This document shows, one piece after another, positions 51,655-60,489 of a stretch of DNA of 64,000 nucleotides. Source of the stretch: SKLM01 sp964514285 (lineage in GTDB: Bacteria; Chloroflexota; Anaerolineae; B4-G1); assembly GCA_964514285.1 (NCBI GenBank), contig CAZEQC010000011.1, positions 4,971 to 68,970 on the forward strand, read 5' to 3'. The notes under the pieces were generated by a model, which searched no databases, had not been told where the DNA came from, and was given only the letters and a program-made list of their open reading frames with translations. A program made the translations under genes and the position numbers. The first letter of the stretch is position 1; each line of letters begins with the position of its first letter.

Positions 51655-54030
51655 TTGGCACCTGAGAGGGAGAGAAGTCCAGGGTCGGCGATCGAGCCGG
51701 TCCTGGACTTCGCACGTGAACGCGTGAAGGGCGCTCAATGGATCGACTGGGGCCTGGCGCTGGCGCTGATGGTGGGTCTCCTGGCCGCCGTACCGTTTCT
51801 GACGCGAGGGGGACTTCCGCGTCAGACCGACGCAGAGCTTCACGTCTATAGGACAGCCGAGCTGAGCCACATCATTCACCAGGGCGTGACCTATCCGCGC
51901 TGGGGCGCCAACCTCTACCTGGGCTACGGCTACCCGATCTTCAACTATTACGCTCCGTTCACCTATCATCTGGGGAGCTTTCTGACCAACCTTCTCCCGG
52001 GCGCTTGTATCGTGATCGGGACGAAGATGGTCTTCGTGCTGGGGCTTATGCTGGCCTCGGTGGGGGCCTATTATCTAGGTCGCGAGCTCTTCGAGCCAGC
52101 GGGAGGGCTCCTCGCAGCGGCCTCCTTCACCCTTTCGCCCTACGTGCTGTTCATCGACCCCCACGCCCGAGGGGATCTGGCCGAGCACTTCGCCGTCTGC
52201 CTGCTGCCCCTGACATTCACCTTCATTCATCGCCTGATGGAGGCTCCGGGGCCAGGGGTGTTCCTCGGCGGCGTCCTATCGCTCTCGGCCCTCGTCTTCA
52301 GCCACAATCTAATGGGTCTGGCGGCCAGCGCCCTGTTGCTGGCCTACTGGGCGTGGCGGTTTCTCTGGGGGCCTGATCGTTTTCGTTCGCTGTGGGCCCC
52401 GTTGGCCTTCGCCCTGGCGGCCGGGTTGATCGCCTTCTTCTGGCTCCCGGCGCTGGCGGAGCACGATGCAGTAAGATTGGAGGTCGTCGGCCCCGGCCAC
52501 TTCGATTTCCGTGAGCACTTCCTGAGCCTGCGCGAGCTCCTGGCCCCCTCACACCTGCTGGACTGGGGCGCAACGGGTCCGCGCTTCCATCACAACCTGG
52601 GCCTCGCCCAGTGGGCGCTGGCCCTGCCGGGGCTGGCCGTGTTAGCACGGCGCCTGGGAGCACCTCCGGACGAGAGGAAAGGGGCGGTGCCCCTCAGCTT
52701 CTTCATGGCAAGCGCCCTGGGCCTGGGTTTCCTGATGCACTCGACCTCGAAAGACGTGTGGGAGCTGGTCCCCGGCATGCCCTACCTACAGTTCCCGTGG
52801 CGCCTGTTGGGGCCGATGAACCTGATGCTCGCCGTGGGCGCCGCGAGCCTGGTGGACATCCTACCGGAGCGACGCTGGCGCCGACCAGCGCTGACGGCAG
52901 GCCTGGTGCTGATCCTATCGACGGCCATGGCCCTGCTCTACCCGCCGCCGTGGCCCGAGGACTTCGGCGGCACCTCCCCCGTCGACATCATCCGCTGGGA
53001 GAGAAAGAGCCAGGCGCTGGGAACGACGTCGACCGGGGATTTCCTGCCCACCACAGTGGAGATGATCCCCTCCGTGGCGAAGACCCTGGTAGCGTCCTAC
53101 GAGGGAGGCGGTCCGATCGACAAGGTCAATCGCGCCACGCTGCCCGACGGGGCGGATGTGACCATCCTGAGCCACGGTCCGACCCACGACCGCTTCCGGG
53201 TGACGACACCGGTCTCGTTTGTGCTGCGTCTCTACACCTTCGACTTCCCGGGGTGGACGGCCTACGTCGACGGTCGCCAGGTGGACATCGAGATAGCACG
53301 CCCGGAGGGATTCATCACCGTCCCGGTGCCGCCCGGGGAGCACACCGTGCTCGTCCGCTTCGAACCCACACCGGTGCGCAGCGTGAGCTGGCTGATCTCT
53401 GCCGGGAGCGCCGTCCTCTTGATCGCCTGTCTGGCCATCTGGCGGGTCAAGCTCGACCATCCCAGACGGTCAGCTCCTCCGAAGCTGAGGGGACCGGCGG
53501 CGCTGTGGACGGGGGGCGCGGTGGTCGCGTTCTTGGTGCTCAGGCTCATCGCCGCTGCGCCAGCCCCTGAGGGGTTGTTGTATCTCGACTCGGCGCCCGG
53601 CGAAGCGCTGCCAGCCCAGCACGAGGTGGAGGCGTCCTTCGAGGGGCCGGTGGAACTGCTGGGCTACGACCTGCCGCAGACGCGGGTGAAGCCCGGTGAG
53701 ACGTTCTCCGTCGTGCTCTACTGGCACGCTCTGACGCCGCTGGAGAAGAACTACCAGTCGTTCGTCCATCTGGCCCGTCCGCTGGACACCGTCTGGGGGC
53801 AGGAGGACCACCTCAATCCTGGGGGACTGCCCACCAAGCGGTGGCCCGTGGACAAGTACGTCTGGGACGAGTACGAGGTCTACGTGCGCCCAGAGACACC
53901 GCCGGGGACGTACAGCATCAACGTCGGGCTCTATCTCCGGTCGGAGGGGTACCGTCTGAAGCGACTGGACGAGAAGGGGAACGCCGTTGGGGACAGCCTG
54001 GTCATCAGCTCGATCACCGTGGTAGAATGA
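51655..54030 (+). CDS. Polytopic membrane protein, PTPS-related/YfhO-like
   Basis: Up to 791 residues with about ten membrane helices in the first 430 residues. Early phrases (TDAELHVYRTAELSHIIHQGVTYPRWGANLYLGYGYPIFNYYAPF) match the membrane family annotated as 6-pyruvoyl-tetrahydropterin synthase related, which looks like a glycosyltransferase-C-type fold. A beta domain (FDFPGWTAYVDGRQVDIE... PPGEHTVLVRFEPTP) typical of YfhO-like proteins follows, then a second membrane part and a C-terminal Ig-like domain (QTRVKPGETFSVVLYWHAL). It may transfer glycans or lipids at the cell surface. TTG start 51655 is uncertain. Confidence 0.72.
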   Translation: MAPERERSPGSAIEPVLDFARERVKGAQWIDWGLALALMVGLLAAVPFLTRGGLPRQTDAELHVYRTAELSHIIHQGVTYPRWGANLYLGYGYPIFNYYAPFTYHLGSFLTNLLPGACIVIGTKMVFVLGLMLASVGAYYLGRELFEPAGGLLAAASFTLSPYVLFIDPHARGDLAEHFAVCLLPLTFTFIHRLMEAPGPGVFLGGVLSLSALVFSHNLMGLAASALLLAYWAWRFLWGPDRFRSLWAPLAFALAAGLIAFFWLPALAEHDAVRLEVVGPGHFDFREHFLSLRELLAPSHLLDWGATGPRFHHNLGLAQWALALPGLAVLARRLGAPPDERKGAVPLSFFMASALGLGFLMHSTSKDVWELVPGMPYLQFPWRLLGPMNLMLAVGAASLVDILPERRWRRPALTAGLVLILSTAMALLYPPPWPEDFGGTSPVDIIRWERKSQALGTTSTGDFLPTTVEMIPSVAKTLVASYEGGGPIDKVNRATLPDGADVTILSHGPTHDRFRVTTPVSFVLRLYTFDFPGWTAYVDGRQVDIEIARPEGFITVPVPPGEHTVLVRFEPTPVRSVSWLISAGSAVLLIACLAIWRVKLDHPRRSAPPKLRGPAALWTGGAVVAFLVLRLIAAAPAPEGLLYLDSAPGEALPAQHEVEASFEGPVELLGYDLPQTRVKPGETFSVVLYWHALTPLEKNYQSFVHLARPLDTVWGQEDHLNPGGLPTKRWPVDKYVWDEYEVYVRPETPPGTYSINVGLYLRSEGYRLKRLDEKGNAVGDSLVISSITVVE

Positions 54031-54129
54031 CACGAGGTGAAGAGCGATGATGAACGGCCAGGTCGGAGCCTTCGGCAAGCTCGGGGCGGGGCTCAGGATG
54101 CTTGGTCAGGATGCTCGGGAAAGAATGAG

Positions 54130-54156
54130 GCCGATTCCTGCGATGCAGGAATCGGC
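54130..54156. terminator. Terminator hairpin between converging genes
   Basis: A perfect 12-bp stem (54130-54141 with 54145-54156) with a 3-nt loop, followed on the plus strand by a short T-containing run (TTAGTTGCC). It separates the membrane protein gene from the S1-domain gene. Confidence 0.7.
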
Positions 54157-54218
54157 TTAGTTGCCCCGTGATACGTTGAGCCGCTCACGTCGTCGGAAGC
54201 AGCAGCTCGAATCTTGCG

Positions 54219-54953
54219 CTACTCCTCCTCAGAGTGCTGCTTCAGCGTCCGCTCCAGGATCTCCTCGCGTTCGTCGTAGTCGGCCTTCTGCTTCTTGGCG
54301 CGGCGTCTCTCACCCTGACCGCGGCTCCTATCGGCGCGGGCACGCTCCATGGCGATCTCCATAGCCGTCTGGGGGGTGACTTCCTCTTCCTCCTCGACCT
54401 CCGGCTCTGGCTTGGGTTCCTCGACGACCTCTTCCTCCAGGCCCTGGCGCGTCAAATCGATACGCTGTCTCTGGCGGTCGACCCGCAAGACGCGCACGTC
54501 GATCTCGTCCCCGACGCTGACCAGCTCGGATGGATGATCGACGTAGCCAGATGACATCTCCCGAACGTGGAGCAGGCCAGGACGCTCCGCACCGACGTCC
54601 ACGAAAGCTCCATACTGCTCGATGCGGGTCACCTTGCCGGTGTAGGTTTGTCCCTCCTGTAGCTCGCTCCAGGTGACGTCCGGGGGCTCGACCATGGTCA
54701 GGCTGACGCGGTTCTGGTCGGCCTGGACGTCAGTGACCCAGACGACCACGTCGTCTCCGACGTTCACGGCCTCGGTCACCGCATCGACCTCGCGATCGGG
54801 TGAAAGCTGAGAGATGTGAAGCAATCCCTCGACCGGCAAACCAATATCAACAACCGCGCCGTGCAATCCGATCTCGGCGATCGTGCCTTCCAGGCGCATT
54901 TTGGGCTTCAGATCCTCAATCGAAAACGATCGACCATCTGCTCTATCGGTCAC
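54219..54953 (-). CDS. Protein with two S1 RNA-binding domains
   Basis: 244 residues. Two S1 domains (LEGTIAEIGLHGAVVDIGLPVEGLLHISQLS at about 19; YTGKVTRIEQYGAFVDVGAERPGLLHVREMS at about 102) are followed by an acidic linker (EEEVVEEPKPEPEVEEEEEV) and a basic C-terminal tail. It resembles short S1-like proteins that bind mRNA or the ribosome. GTG start with AGGAGG 8 nt upstream and a strong promoter beyond it. Confidence 0.85.
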   Translation of the reverse strand: MTDRADGRSFSIEDLKPKMRLEGTIAEIGLHGAVVDIGLPVEGLLHISQLSPDREVDAVTEAVNVGDDVVVWVTDVQADQNRVSLTMVEPPDVTWSELQEGQTYTGKVTRIEQYGAFVDVGAERPGLLHVREMSSGYVDHPSELVSVGDEIDVRVLRVDRQRQRIDLTRQGLEEEVVEEPKPEPEVEEEEEVTPQTAMEIAMERARADRSRGQGERRRAKKQKADYDEREEILERTLKQHSEEE

Positions 54954-55002
54954 GTAACTACCTCCTCACTTCATGATTTCGGTGCGACGAACACAAACAC
55001 GG

Positions 55003-55030
55003 ATTCTACTATACAAGCGGAGCTTGTCAA
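55003..55030 (-). promoter_or_regulatory. Promoter of the S1-domain gene
   Basis: Minus-strand TTGACA (55030-55025), a 16-bp spacer and TAGAAT (55008-55003), about 50 bases before the GTG start. Confidence 0.65.
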
Positions 55031-55082
55031 GAAAGAAAAAGCGGTGGCCGTTCGAAACATTTCTAGGGCCTGTCAGAGTTCC

Positions 55083-55150
55083 GGCAGGTATGGAAACCTG
55101 CCCTACGTGTCTGGCGGCCATCAGAACTGCGGCAGGTATGGAAACCTGCC
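55083..55150. repeat. Two copies of a dispersed palindromic repeat (GGCAGGT type)
   Basis: Two identical 20-base hairpins, GGCAGGT-ATGGAA-ACCTGCC, at 55083-55102 and 55131-55150 (period 48), each followed by CTACGTGT. The same element occurs three times inside the ABC transporter gene at 61497-61594. They lie in the gap between the S1-domain promoter and the end of the unknown gene at 55182. Confidence 0.9.
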
Positions 55151-55181
55151 CTACGTGTGCGGTTCTGCCCCCTGACCGGAG

Positions 55182-56018
55182 CTACCAGGCAGCCTTTGGG
55201 AAGGTGATCAGGCCAGCGTGGATACCAACGCGCTTGTACATCTTGATCCCTGTGTAGGGCACGTCCATGATGCCGTCGTGGATGGCCCAGCTGCGTCCCC
55301 GCACGCTCTTGTGGGCGCCCGGTGGCCGGAATGGCGTGCTGCCGTCAAGGCGCTTGTAGAGCAGGCCACCCGGCGCGAACTCGTTGTGAATCCACTCCAT
55401 ACGGCCCAGGCCCATGGCGTAGGCGAAGCCGAGCCGCTCAAAAAGGATCGCGTTGTGATAGGCCAAGGGCTGGACGTAGAAGACGTCGTGGCGCAGCGCG
55501 TCGACGAACGCCTCCAAGATCGGCACCAGGTCGCGGGTCAGGCGCAGGCCGCGGCGCACCTGTCCCGGGGCGAGGCCGGCTTTCATCGCCTTGATCTCCT
55601 CCTCGACGTTTCTCCCCTGGGTCCCGAAGTAGGTCGGCGTTCCGTCCGGAAGGCGGTCCGTGTCGAAACGTCTTGCGTGGGGATCGTTGACCACGAAGAG
55701 GACGACCTCAATCTGGTTGGTGGTGGTGTCGGCCAGCTGGAGGTAGAGGAGGGGGTCCTGCGCCTCGGGCTCGTGCCGAAGGTACAGCTCCACCGAGGAG
55801 GGGCCGGTGACGATCTGGAACAGGGATGGTTCGTCAGAGCTCGCAAGCGACTGGGGGGCGATCCCAAAGCGGAGAAGAACGTCGAGAGGGAGCAGGCTGA
55901 GATACACCTGACGCCTGCGCTCGCGGGGCAGGGCGTTGATGCGCCCGATGGAGCGTACGTCCATGGCGAGGTCCGACAGGACCTGGGAAGGGGCAACGAG
56001 CGTGCGTCTGTTGTGCAA
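55182..56018 (-). CDS. Conserved-looking protein of unknown function
   Basis: 278 residues, soluble, no family recognised. Phrases such as LPLDVLLRFGI, DPLLYLQLADTTTNQIEVVLFVVNDP, YHNAILFERLGFAYAMGLGRMEWIHNEFAPGG and a C-terminal WAIHDGIMDVPYTGIKMYKRVGIHAGLITFP suggest a compact alpha/beta enzyme fold (the ERLGF phrase is reminiscent of GNAT acyltransferases, but the acyl-CoA motif is not seen). It is the last gene of the S41-smpB operon, 8 bases after smpB. Confidence 0.7.
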   Translation of the reverse strand: MHNRRTLVAPSQVLSDLAMDVRSIGRINALPRERRRQVYLSLLPLDVLLRFGIAPQSLASSDEPSLFQIVTGPSSVELYLRHEPEAQDPLLYLQLADTTTNQIEVVLFVVNDPHARRFDTDRLPDGTPTYFGTQGRNVEEEIKAMKAGLAPGQVRRGLRLTRDLVPILEAFVDALRHDVFYVQPLAYHNAILFERLGFAYAMGLGRMEWIHNEFAPGGLLYKRLDGSTPFRPPGAHKSVRGRSWAIHDGIMDVPYTGIKMYKRVGIHAGLITFPKAAW

Positions 56019-56026
56019 GCTTCACC

Positions 56027-56497
56027 TCACCGACGGCGGCGATCTCTCATCGCCCTTTCGATCTCCCGCTGGGCATCCCGTTCCGCAATGGCGCGGCGCT
56101 TGTCGTGCTTGGCCTTGCCCTTGGCCAGGGCGATCTCGACCTTCGCCCGCCCGTCTCTCAGGTACATCTGCAGAGGAATGATGGTGTAGCCGCTTCTCTC
56201 GACGTCGGCTATCAGACGGTCGATCTGATAGCGGTGCAGGAGGAGCTTGCGCGGGCGCCGCGGATCGTGGCTGTAGTACTGGCCGGCCGGCTTGTAGGGC
56301 CCGATGTGGACGTCGAGCAGCCAGAGCTCGCCGTCGCGGGGGTGCACAAAGCCGTCCCGAATGCTGACCCGGCCCTCGCGGATCGACTTAATCTCCGTGC
56401 CTCTCAAGACCAGCCCGGCCTCGTAGCGGTCCTCAATATGATAGTCGTGCTGCGCCTTTCGGTTGCGCGCCACGACCTTGATACCATCTCTCGCCAT
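56027..56497 (-). CDS. smpB: SsrA-binding protein SmpB
   Basis: About 156 residues with the SmpB pattern: NRKAQHDYHIEDRYEAGLVLRGTEIKSIREGRVSIRDGF, the loop AGQYYSHDPRRPRKLLLHRYQIDRL and the basic tail GKAKHDKRRAIAERDAQREIERA. It brings tmRNA to stalled ribosomes. The ATG overlaps the stop of the second peptidase by one base; a GTG immediately before it (56500) is an alternative. No ssrA gene is seen in the window. Confidence 0.95.
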   Translation of the reverse strand: MARDGIKVVARNRKAQHDYHIEDRYEAGLVLRGTEIKSIREGRVSIRDGFVHPRDGELWLLDVHIGPYKPAGQYYSHDPRRPRKLLLHRYQIDRLIADVERSGYTIIPLQMYLRDGRAKVEIALAKGKAKHDKRRAIAERDAQREIERAMRDRRRR

Positions 56498-57840
56498 CAC
56501 TCACCTTCCAGGAGATACTCAACGGCCCGCTGCAGCTGAGGATCCTGGTCCGGCTGTTCCTGCTGCTCCTCGGCGGGCCAGGGGACCTCGACGTCGGGCG
56601 CCAGCCCGCGGCCTTGAATCCGCTGATCGTCGGGCGTGAACCAGAGCGCCACGGTGACCCGCAGCTCCGAGCCGTCTCTCAGGCTGAAGGGGCGCTGGAC
56701 GGACCCTTTCCCAAAGGTCTGGGTGCCGACCAGGGCGGCCCGCCCCTGATCCTGGAGCGCCCCGGCGACGATCTCCGACGCGCTGGCGGAGCCGTTGTTG
56801 ACCAGCACGACGAGCGGGATCTCCTCGGCGATATCGCCAGAGCTGGCGTTGAACTCGCGCTCGCGGCCATCGCTGAAGCGCTCGACGGCGACCAGTTCGT
56901 CCCCGAGGAAGAGGTCGGCGACCTCAATGGCCTGATCCAGCCAGCCGCCCGGGTTCTGGCGCAGGTCGAGGACGATGCCCTGTGGATCCTGCTCCAGGAG
57001 CGTCTCCAGGCCCTCCTCGAGGGTGTCGCTGGCGGTGGCGCTGAACTCGTGCAGCTTGATATAGCCGACGTCCTCGTCCAGCATCTCGTGCTCGACGATG
57101 GGGATCTCGAGCTTGGCTCGGACGACCACGACGGTGAAAGCCTCGGGGGTACCCTCCCGCTCGACGGTGAGAGTGACCTCGCTGCCGGCCGGACCGCGGA
57201 TCTTCCCGATAGCCTCGTAGAGCGGATCGCCGACCACCGACTCGCCATCGACGGCGACCACGCGATCCTCGGCCCGGAGGCCAGCCTCGGCCGCGGGGCC
57301 ATCCTCAAAGGTATCGACGATGCGCACCCGCCCCGACTCGTCCAGGTCGACGAAGGCCCCGATGCCCTCAAACTGCCCGGTGGCGTCCTCCTCCAAGATG
57401 GCCGCCACGTCCGGCTCGATGAAGGCGGTGTACTTGTCATCGAGCGTCTCGAGCATGCCCCGAATGGCTGCGTACGTGATCTCCTGCATGCTGGGGAGCT
57501 CATCATAGTAGTGACGCTGGACGAGGTCCCAGACCTCCCAGAAGAGCTGGAAGGTCTCCTGATCCCCGGTCTGCGGCGTGGGGACGGAGAACGGCGTCGC
57601 CGTCGGTTCGGGGGTGGGCTCAACGTCGCTCGACGTGCCCGACGCCGAGGGTGAAGCGGCGGTCGGCGTCGGTGAAGCAGCAGGGGGAGGAGACGCGGCA
57701 GGCCAGGCGAGCAGGCCCTCCCCGCGCTGGGTCAGCAGGTAAGCGGATCCAAAGCCAGCGGCAAAGGTGAAGGCCGAGACCACCAGCACGACGATGCTGA
57801 CGACCAGAAACTTGATGACAGTGCGCGACGTCCTATCCAT
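56497..57840 (-). CDS. C-terminal processing peptidase (S41), second copy
   Basis: 447 residues. A membrane anchor (about 8-36), a Pro/Ser/Thr stalk (about 47-90), a PDZ domain (GQFEGIGAFVDLDESGRVRIVDTFEDGPAAEAGLRAEDRVVAVDG) and the S41 catalytic core: Ser in VNNGSASASEIVAGAL (near 352) and Lys in TFGKGSVQ (near 377). It trims C-termini of exported proteins. Its start lies 3 bases after the stop of the paralogue at 57844, so the pair is a tandem duplication transcribed together. Confidence 0.92.
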   Translation of the reverse strand: MDRTSRTVIKFLVVSIVVLVVSAFTFAAGFGSAYLLTQRGEGLLAWPAASPPPAASPTPTAASPSASGTSSDVEPTPEPTATPFSVPTPQTGDQETFQLFWEVWDLVQRHYYDELPSMQEITYAAIRGMLETLDDKYTAFIEPDVAAILEEDATGQFEGIGAFVDLDESGRVRIVDTFEDGPAAEAGLRAEDRVVAVDGESVVGDPLYEAIGKIRGPAGSEVTLTVEREGTPEAFTVVVVRAKLEIPIVEHEMLDEDVGYIKLHEFSATASDTLEEGLETLLEQDPQGIVLDLRQNPGGWLDQAIEVADLFLGDELVAVERFSDGREREFNASSGDIAEEIPLVVLVNNGSASASEIVAGALQDQGRAALVGTQTFGKGSVQRPFSLRDGSELRVTVALWFTPDDQRIQGRGLAPDVEVPWPAEEQQEQPDQDPQLQRAVEYLLEGE

Positions 57841-57843
57841 GAC

Positions 57844-59016
57844 TCACTCCGATCCTAAGTAGGTCAAAGCCTGGCTCAAGGCCTGATCAACCCCGTCATC
57901 GCTATCGGGGACGAGGCGGTCGGGCGTCAAGCCCTTCTTATCAATCCGGTGACGATCTGGCGTGATCCAGATCGCCGTTGTGACGTGCAGCGACGACCCA
58001 TCCGACAGATGGTAGATCTCCTGCACCGAGCCCTTGCCGAACGTTGGCTGGCCGATCAGCGGCGCGCGGCCGTTGTCCTGCAGCGCTCCGGCGACGATCT
58101 CGGCCGCGCTGGCCGTCCCTCCATCCACCAGGACGGCCAGGGGGGTCTCCACGTCGCCGCCGCCCCGCGCTCGGAAGGTGCGCTGACCCGAGCGGCCCTC
58201 CTGGTAGAGCACCACGTCGCCGTGGTTGAGAAACTGCCCGGCGACAGCGACGGACGACTCGAGCAGCCCGCCGCGGTTCTCTCGCAGATCGAGCACCAGA
58301 TTGGCGGCGCCGGCACGGCTGAGAGCCTCCAGGGCGTCGCTGAGCTCATCGCCGGTCCTCTCGGTGAAGCGGAGGAGGTGGACGTAGCCGGTGTGCGCGC
58401 CCTCTAGATGCCACGTCACCGACGGCACGTCGATCTTCTCCCGCTCGACCTCGATCTCTAGGGTCACCTCGCCGGAGGGCTGGGCCCTCTGGACCGTGAG
58501 GCGGACGGGCGTCCCCACCTCGCCGTGGAGTATGGCCTCCACATCGCTTTCGGTCAGCGCCTCGCGTACTGGCTGACCATCAATGGCGACCAGTAGATCG
58601 CCCCGGGAGAGCCCGACCCGTTGAGCCGGGGAGTCCGGGTAGGGCGCGAGGACGAAGCGCCCTTGGGCGTCGCGCCAGACGTCGACGCCGATCCCGCCGT
58701 AGGACCCGCGCAGCTGATCCTGCTCCAGCTCCCGGGAGACGGGTTCGACGAAGACGGTGTAGGGATCGAGGAGCGTGAGCGAGCGGCGGATGGCGGCGTA
58801 CGTGCGGGCCTTGGGGGAGGGCAGGTCCCCGAAGAAGTGGCGCTCCACACGCCTCCAGGCCTCCCAGAAGACACGAGCGTCCCTGGGGCCGGGGGCGCGT
58901 GCAGCGACGGCCTTCTCCCGGAGCCGGTAGACGCCGAATCCCGCCGTGTAGACTAGGCAAAAACAAATGACAAAGGCTATGCCTAGCCGTAATCGATTTT
59001 GTCTATAATCTAACAC
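57844..59016 (-). CDS. C-terminal processing peptidase (S41), first copy
   Basis: 390 residues with a membrane anchor (about 10-32) but no long stalk, a PDZ domain (YGGIGVDVWRDAQGRFVLAPYPDSPAQRVGLSRGDLLVAIDG) and the S41 core: Ser in VDGGTASAAEIVAGAL (near 303) and Lys in TFGKGSVQ (near 328). GTG start. It heads the operon with the paralogous peptidase, smpB and the unknown gene; promoter at 59056-59083. Confidence 0.91.
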   Translation of the reverse strand: MLDYRQNRLRLGIAFVICFCLVYTAGFGVYRLREKAVAARAPGPRDARVFWEAWRRVERHFFGDLPSPKARTYAAIRRSLTLLDPYTVFVEPVSRELEQDQLRGSYGGIGVDVWRDAQGRFVLAPYPDSPAQRVGLSRGDLLVAIDGQPVREALTESDVEAILHGEVGTPVRLTVQRAQPSGEVTLEIEVEREKIDVPSVTWHLEGAHTGYVHLLRFTERTGDELSDALEALSRAGAANLVLDLRENRGGLLESSVAVAGQFLNHGDVVLYQEGRSGQRTFRARGGGDVETPLAVLVDGGTASAAEIVAGALQDNGRAPLIGQPTFGKGSVQEIYHLSDGSSLHVTTAIWITPDRHRIDKKGLTPDRLVPDSDDGVDQALSQALTYLGSE

Positions 59017-59055
59017 TCGTCGAACAGCTGTTCGTGCACGTTCAAGGTGATGGTT

Positions 59056-59083
59056 ATTCTAACACAAAGGGAGGGTCGAGCAA
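59056..59083 (-). promoter_or_regulatory. Promoter of the S41-S41-smpB operon
   Basis: Minus-strand TTGCTC (59083-59078), a 16-bp spacer and TAGAAT (59061-59056), about 40 bases before the GTG start. Confidence 0.5.
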
Positions 59084-59802
59084 GTAGGACGGCGGGCCCG
59101 GGCAGGGCGACGGTGCTTGGCGGACTCGATCGCGATATTGTTCCCCTGCACTTTTTTGTGGAAAACAATATCGGGCCGGCTGAGCAGCGGATCAGCTGGC
59201 ACGCGTTGGCACGTATGATGACAGGCCATCGCCTGGCCGGTCTTATTAAAGAGCGTGAGCAATCCCGACGTCGAGATTGGGCTTGCCTTTCTCATGGAGG
59301 CATTATACTACAATGGTATGGGCGTGTCAACAAGGCAATTGTGAGATATCACTTGGGAAACACCCGGTCACTGTGCTGGCGGTTGAAACCGCGCCAATGG
59401 CTGCGACGTCGGCCTTCGCCGACTGCTCCGTGGCCCGCGAAGACGGGCTTGGTGACGGGGTGGGGCGCGACGCTCAGGAGGGCACTCGGTGGCGGAGCGT
59501 TCTCGGCGTCGTAAAGGGCGTAAGCGTCGAGGTAGCGACGGCTTTGAGTGCTTCGGTCGCGTGGTTGGGTCGTCGGCGAGGACTCAGGCTCCGAGAGGAG
59601 GAGCGAGGGTGGTGGGGGAGGGCGTGGCGGAGGGGCAAGGGAGGGGTCGAGGAGCTCAGGTTGACATTATGTTTGGCAGACATTATGTTTCGCATAAGTA
59701 AAATTATGCGAAGTGATATTCTTTTGAAACACAACCGTTCCGCTCCGGCGTACACCACGGCGTTAGCCGCCGGTGTGCGCCGTTTGGGCATGGAATCCTC
59801 GC
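59084..59802. other. Gene-poor accessory stretch with inverted repeats
   Basis: No credible intact gene. A perfect 10-bp inverted repeat (59133-59142 with 59164-59173) surrounds a 21-base loop. A possible gene remnant begins at 59489 (Arg-rich start MAERSRRRKGRKRRGSDGFECFG) and runs into the repeat region at about 59660, where it stops; it may be the 5' stump of a gene cut by an insertion. A dif-like site is at 59689-59712. An imperfect GC-rich hairpin lies at 59747-59781. Confidence 0.45.
59663..59712. repeat. Dif-like inverted site with a preceding direct repeat
   Basis: Two 12-base direct copies of GACATTATGTTT (59663-59674 and 59679-59690) lead into a perfect 9-bp inverted repeat, TTCGCATAA (59689-59697) and TTATGCGAA (59704-59712), around a 6-base centre (GTAAAA). 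Arms of this kind around a 6-base spacer, with CGCATAA and TTATG half-sites, are what Xer-type tyrosine recombinases use, so this may be an integration or resolution site. Not verified. Confidence 0.45.
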
Positions 59803-60051
59803 CTACGGGAGGAAGCGCTCGTAATCATCGTGACCACCAATCCAAAACCAGGTGACTGTGTCGCGTTCAGGAACGCCGATGGCACGATAGCCCAGTGTAA
59901 TCCTCACAGACTAGATCCGTTCTTTGCGATTGATGCACTTGAAACGCAGAGAAGGATGAGATGGATTCCGCGCCCACAGACGGTAGGCTCTCCGGGCCCT
60001 ACGTCTTATGTCCTCATCGAGAGACCTGTACGCAGACCAGAAAGACGGCAA
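59803..60051 (-). pseudogene. RelE/ParE-like toxin gene broken by an amber codon
   Basis: Read on the minus strand from TTG 60051, 82 codons encode a small toxin-like protein: LPSFWSAYRSLDEDI, RRAYRLWARNPSHPSLRFK, then SVRITLGYRAIGVPE and VTWFWIGGHDDYERFLP. The NPSHPSLRFK and (Y/W)SVRI...YRAIGV...WFWIG.H..Y patterns are those of RelE/ParE-superfamily toxins of type II toxin-antitoxin pairs. One codon, at 59913-59911, is TAG where the family normally has an aromatic residue before SVR, so the gene is probably inactive. No clear ATG or antitoxin gene is found. A minus-strand frame just upstream (ending at 60070; phrase VTVSVNVQEDAAPENTAI) may be part of another damaged gene. Confidence 0.6.
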
Positions 60052-60291
60052 GCCGGTGGCATTGTTGTACTATACGAAGTGACTAGCCTGGTGTACGGCT
60101 GTGATTGCAGTGTTTTCTGGCGCAGCGTCCTCCTGGACGTTGACGGAAACGGTGACTGGGGTATCATATGTGGTGAGATCGGGGCTGACGGCGATGGGGA
60201 CAGGTGAGGCCCGGTCTCTGGCGTATAGCGAGGCTTGCCGCGGCCCAGACGCCCGCGACCAGACGCCCCCGAGACGGGGGCTGCGAGCAGG

Positions 60292-60391
60292 NNNNNNNNN
60301 NNNNNNNNNNNNNNNNNNNNNNNNNNNNNNNNNNNNNNNNNNNNNNNNNNNNNNNNNNNNNNNNNNNNNNNNNNNNNNNNNNNNNNNNNNN
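60292..60391. other. Assembly gap (100 N)
   Basis: Exactly 100 N. The ten bases before it (60282-60291) and after it (60392-60401) are the same, TGCGAGCAGG, so a short overlap or a repeat may underlie the join. Confidence 0.9.
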
Positions 60392-60489
60392 TGCGAGCAG
60401 GTGTGGAAGGACGGGGCTTGTGGGCGGCTTTCGGCTAGCAGCCACGGTGGAGCCACAAAGGGTACGAGAGGTGTGACGTAGGGACATCT

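Noticed and set aside
55083..55150. Short CRISPR array
   Set aside because: Only two copies, the spacing is part of the repeat pattern, the unit is palindromic, no cas genes are near, and the unit also occurs inside a gene.
55218..56189. 323-codon plus-strand frame opposite the unknown gene and smpB
   Set aside because: It covers a well-recognised smpB on the other strand and has no start signal or family match.
56614..57654. 346-codon plus-strand frame opposite the S41 peptidase
   Set aside because: The minus strand encodes an intact peptidase with its catalytic Ser and Lys; the plus frame has no recognisable domain.
59752..59783. Integron attC site
   Set aside because: A GTTAGCC core-like string sits in a hairpin, but the matching core on the other side does not fit, and there is no integron integrase or cassette.
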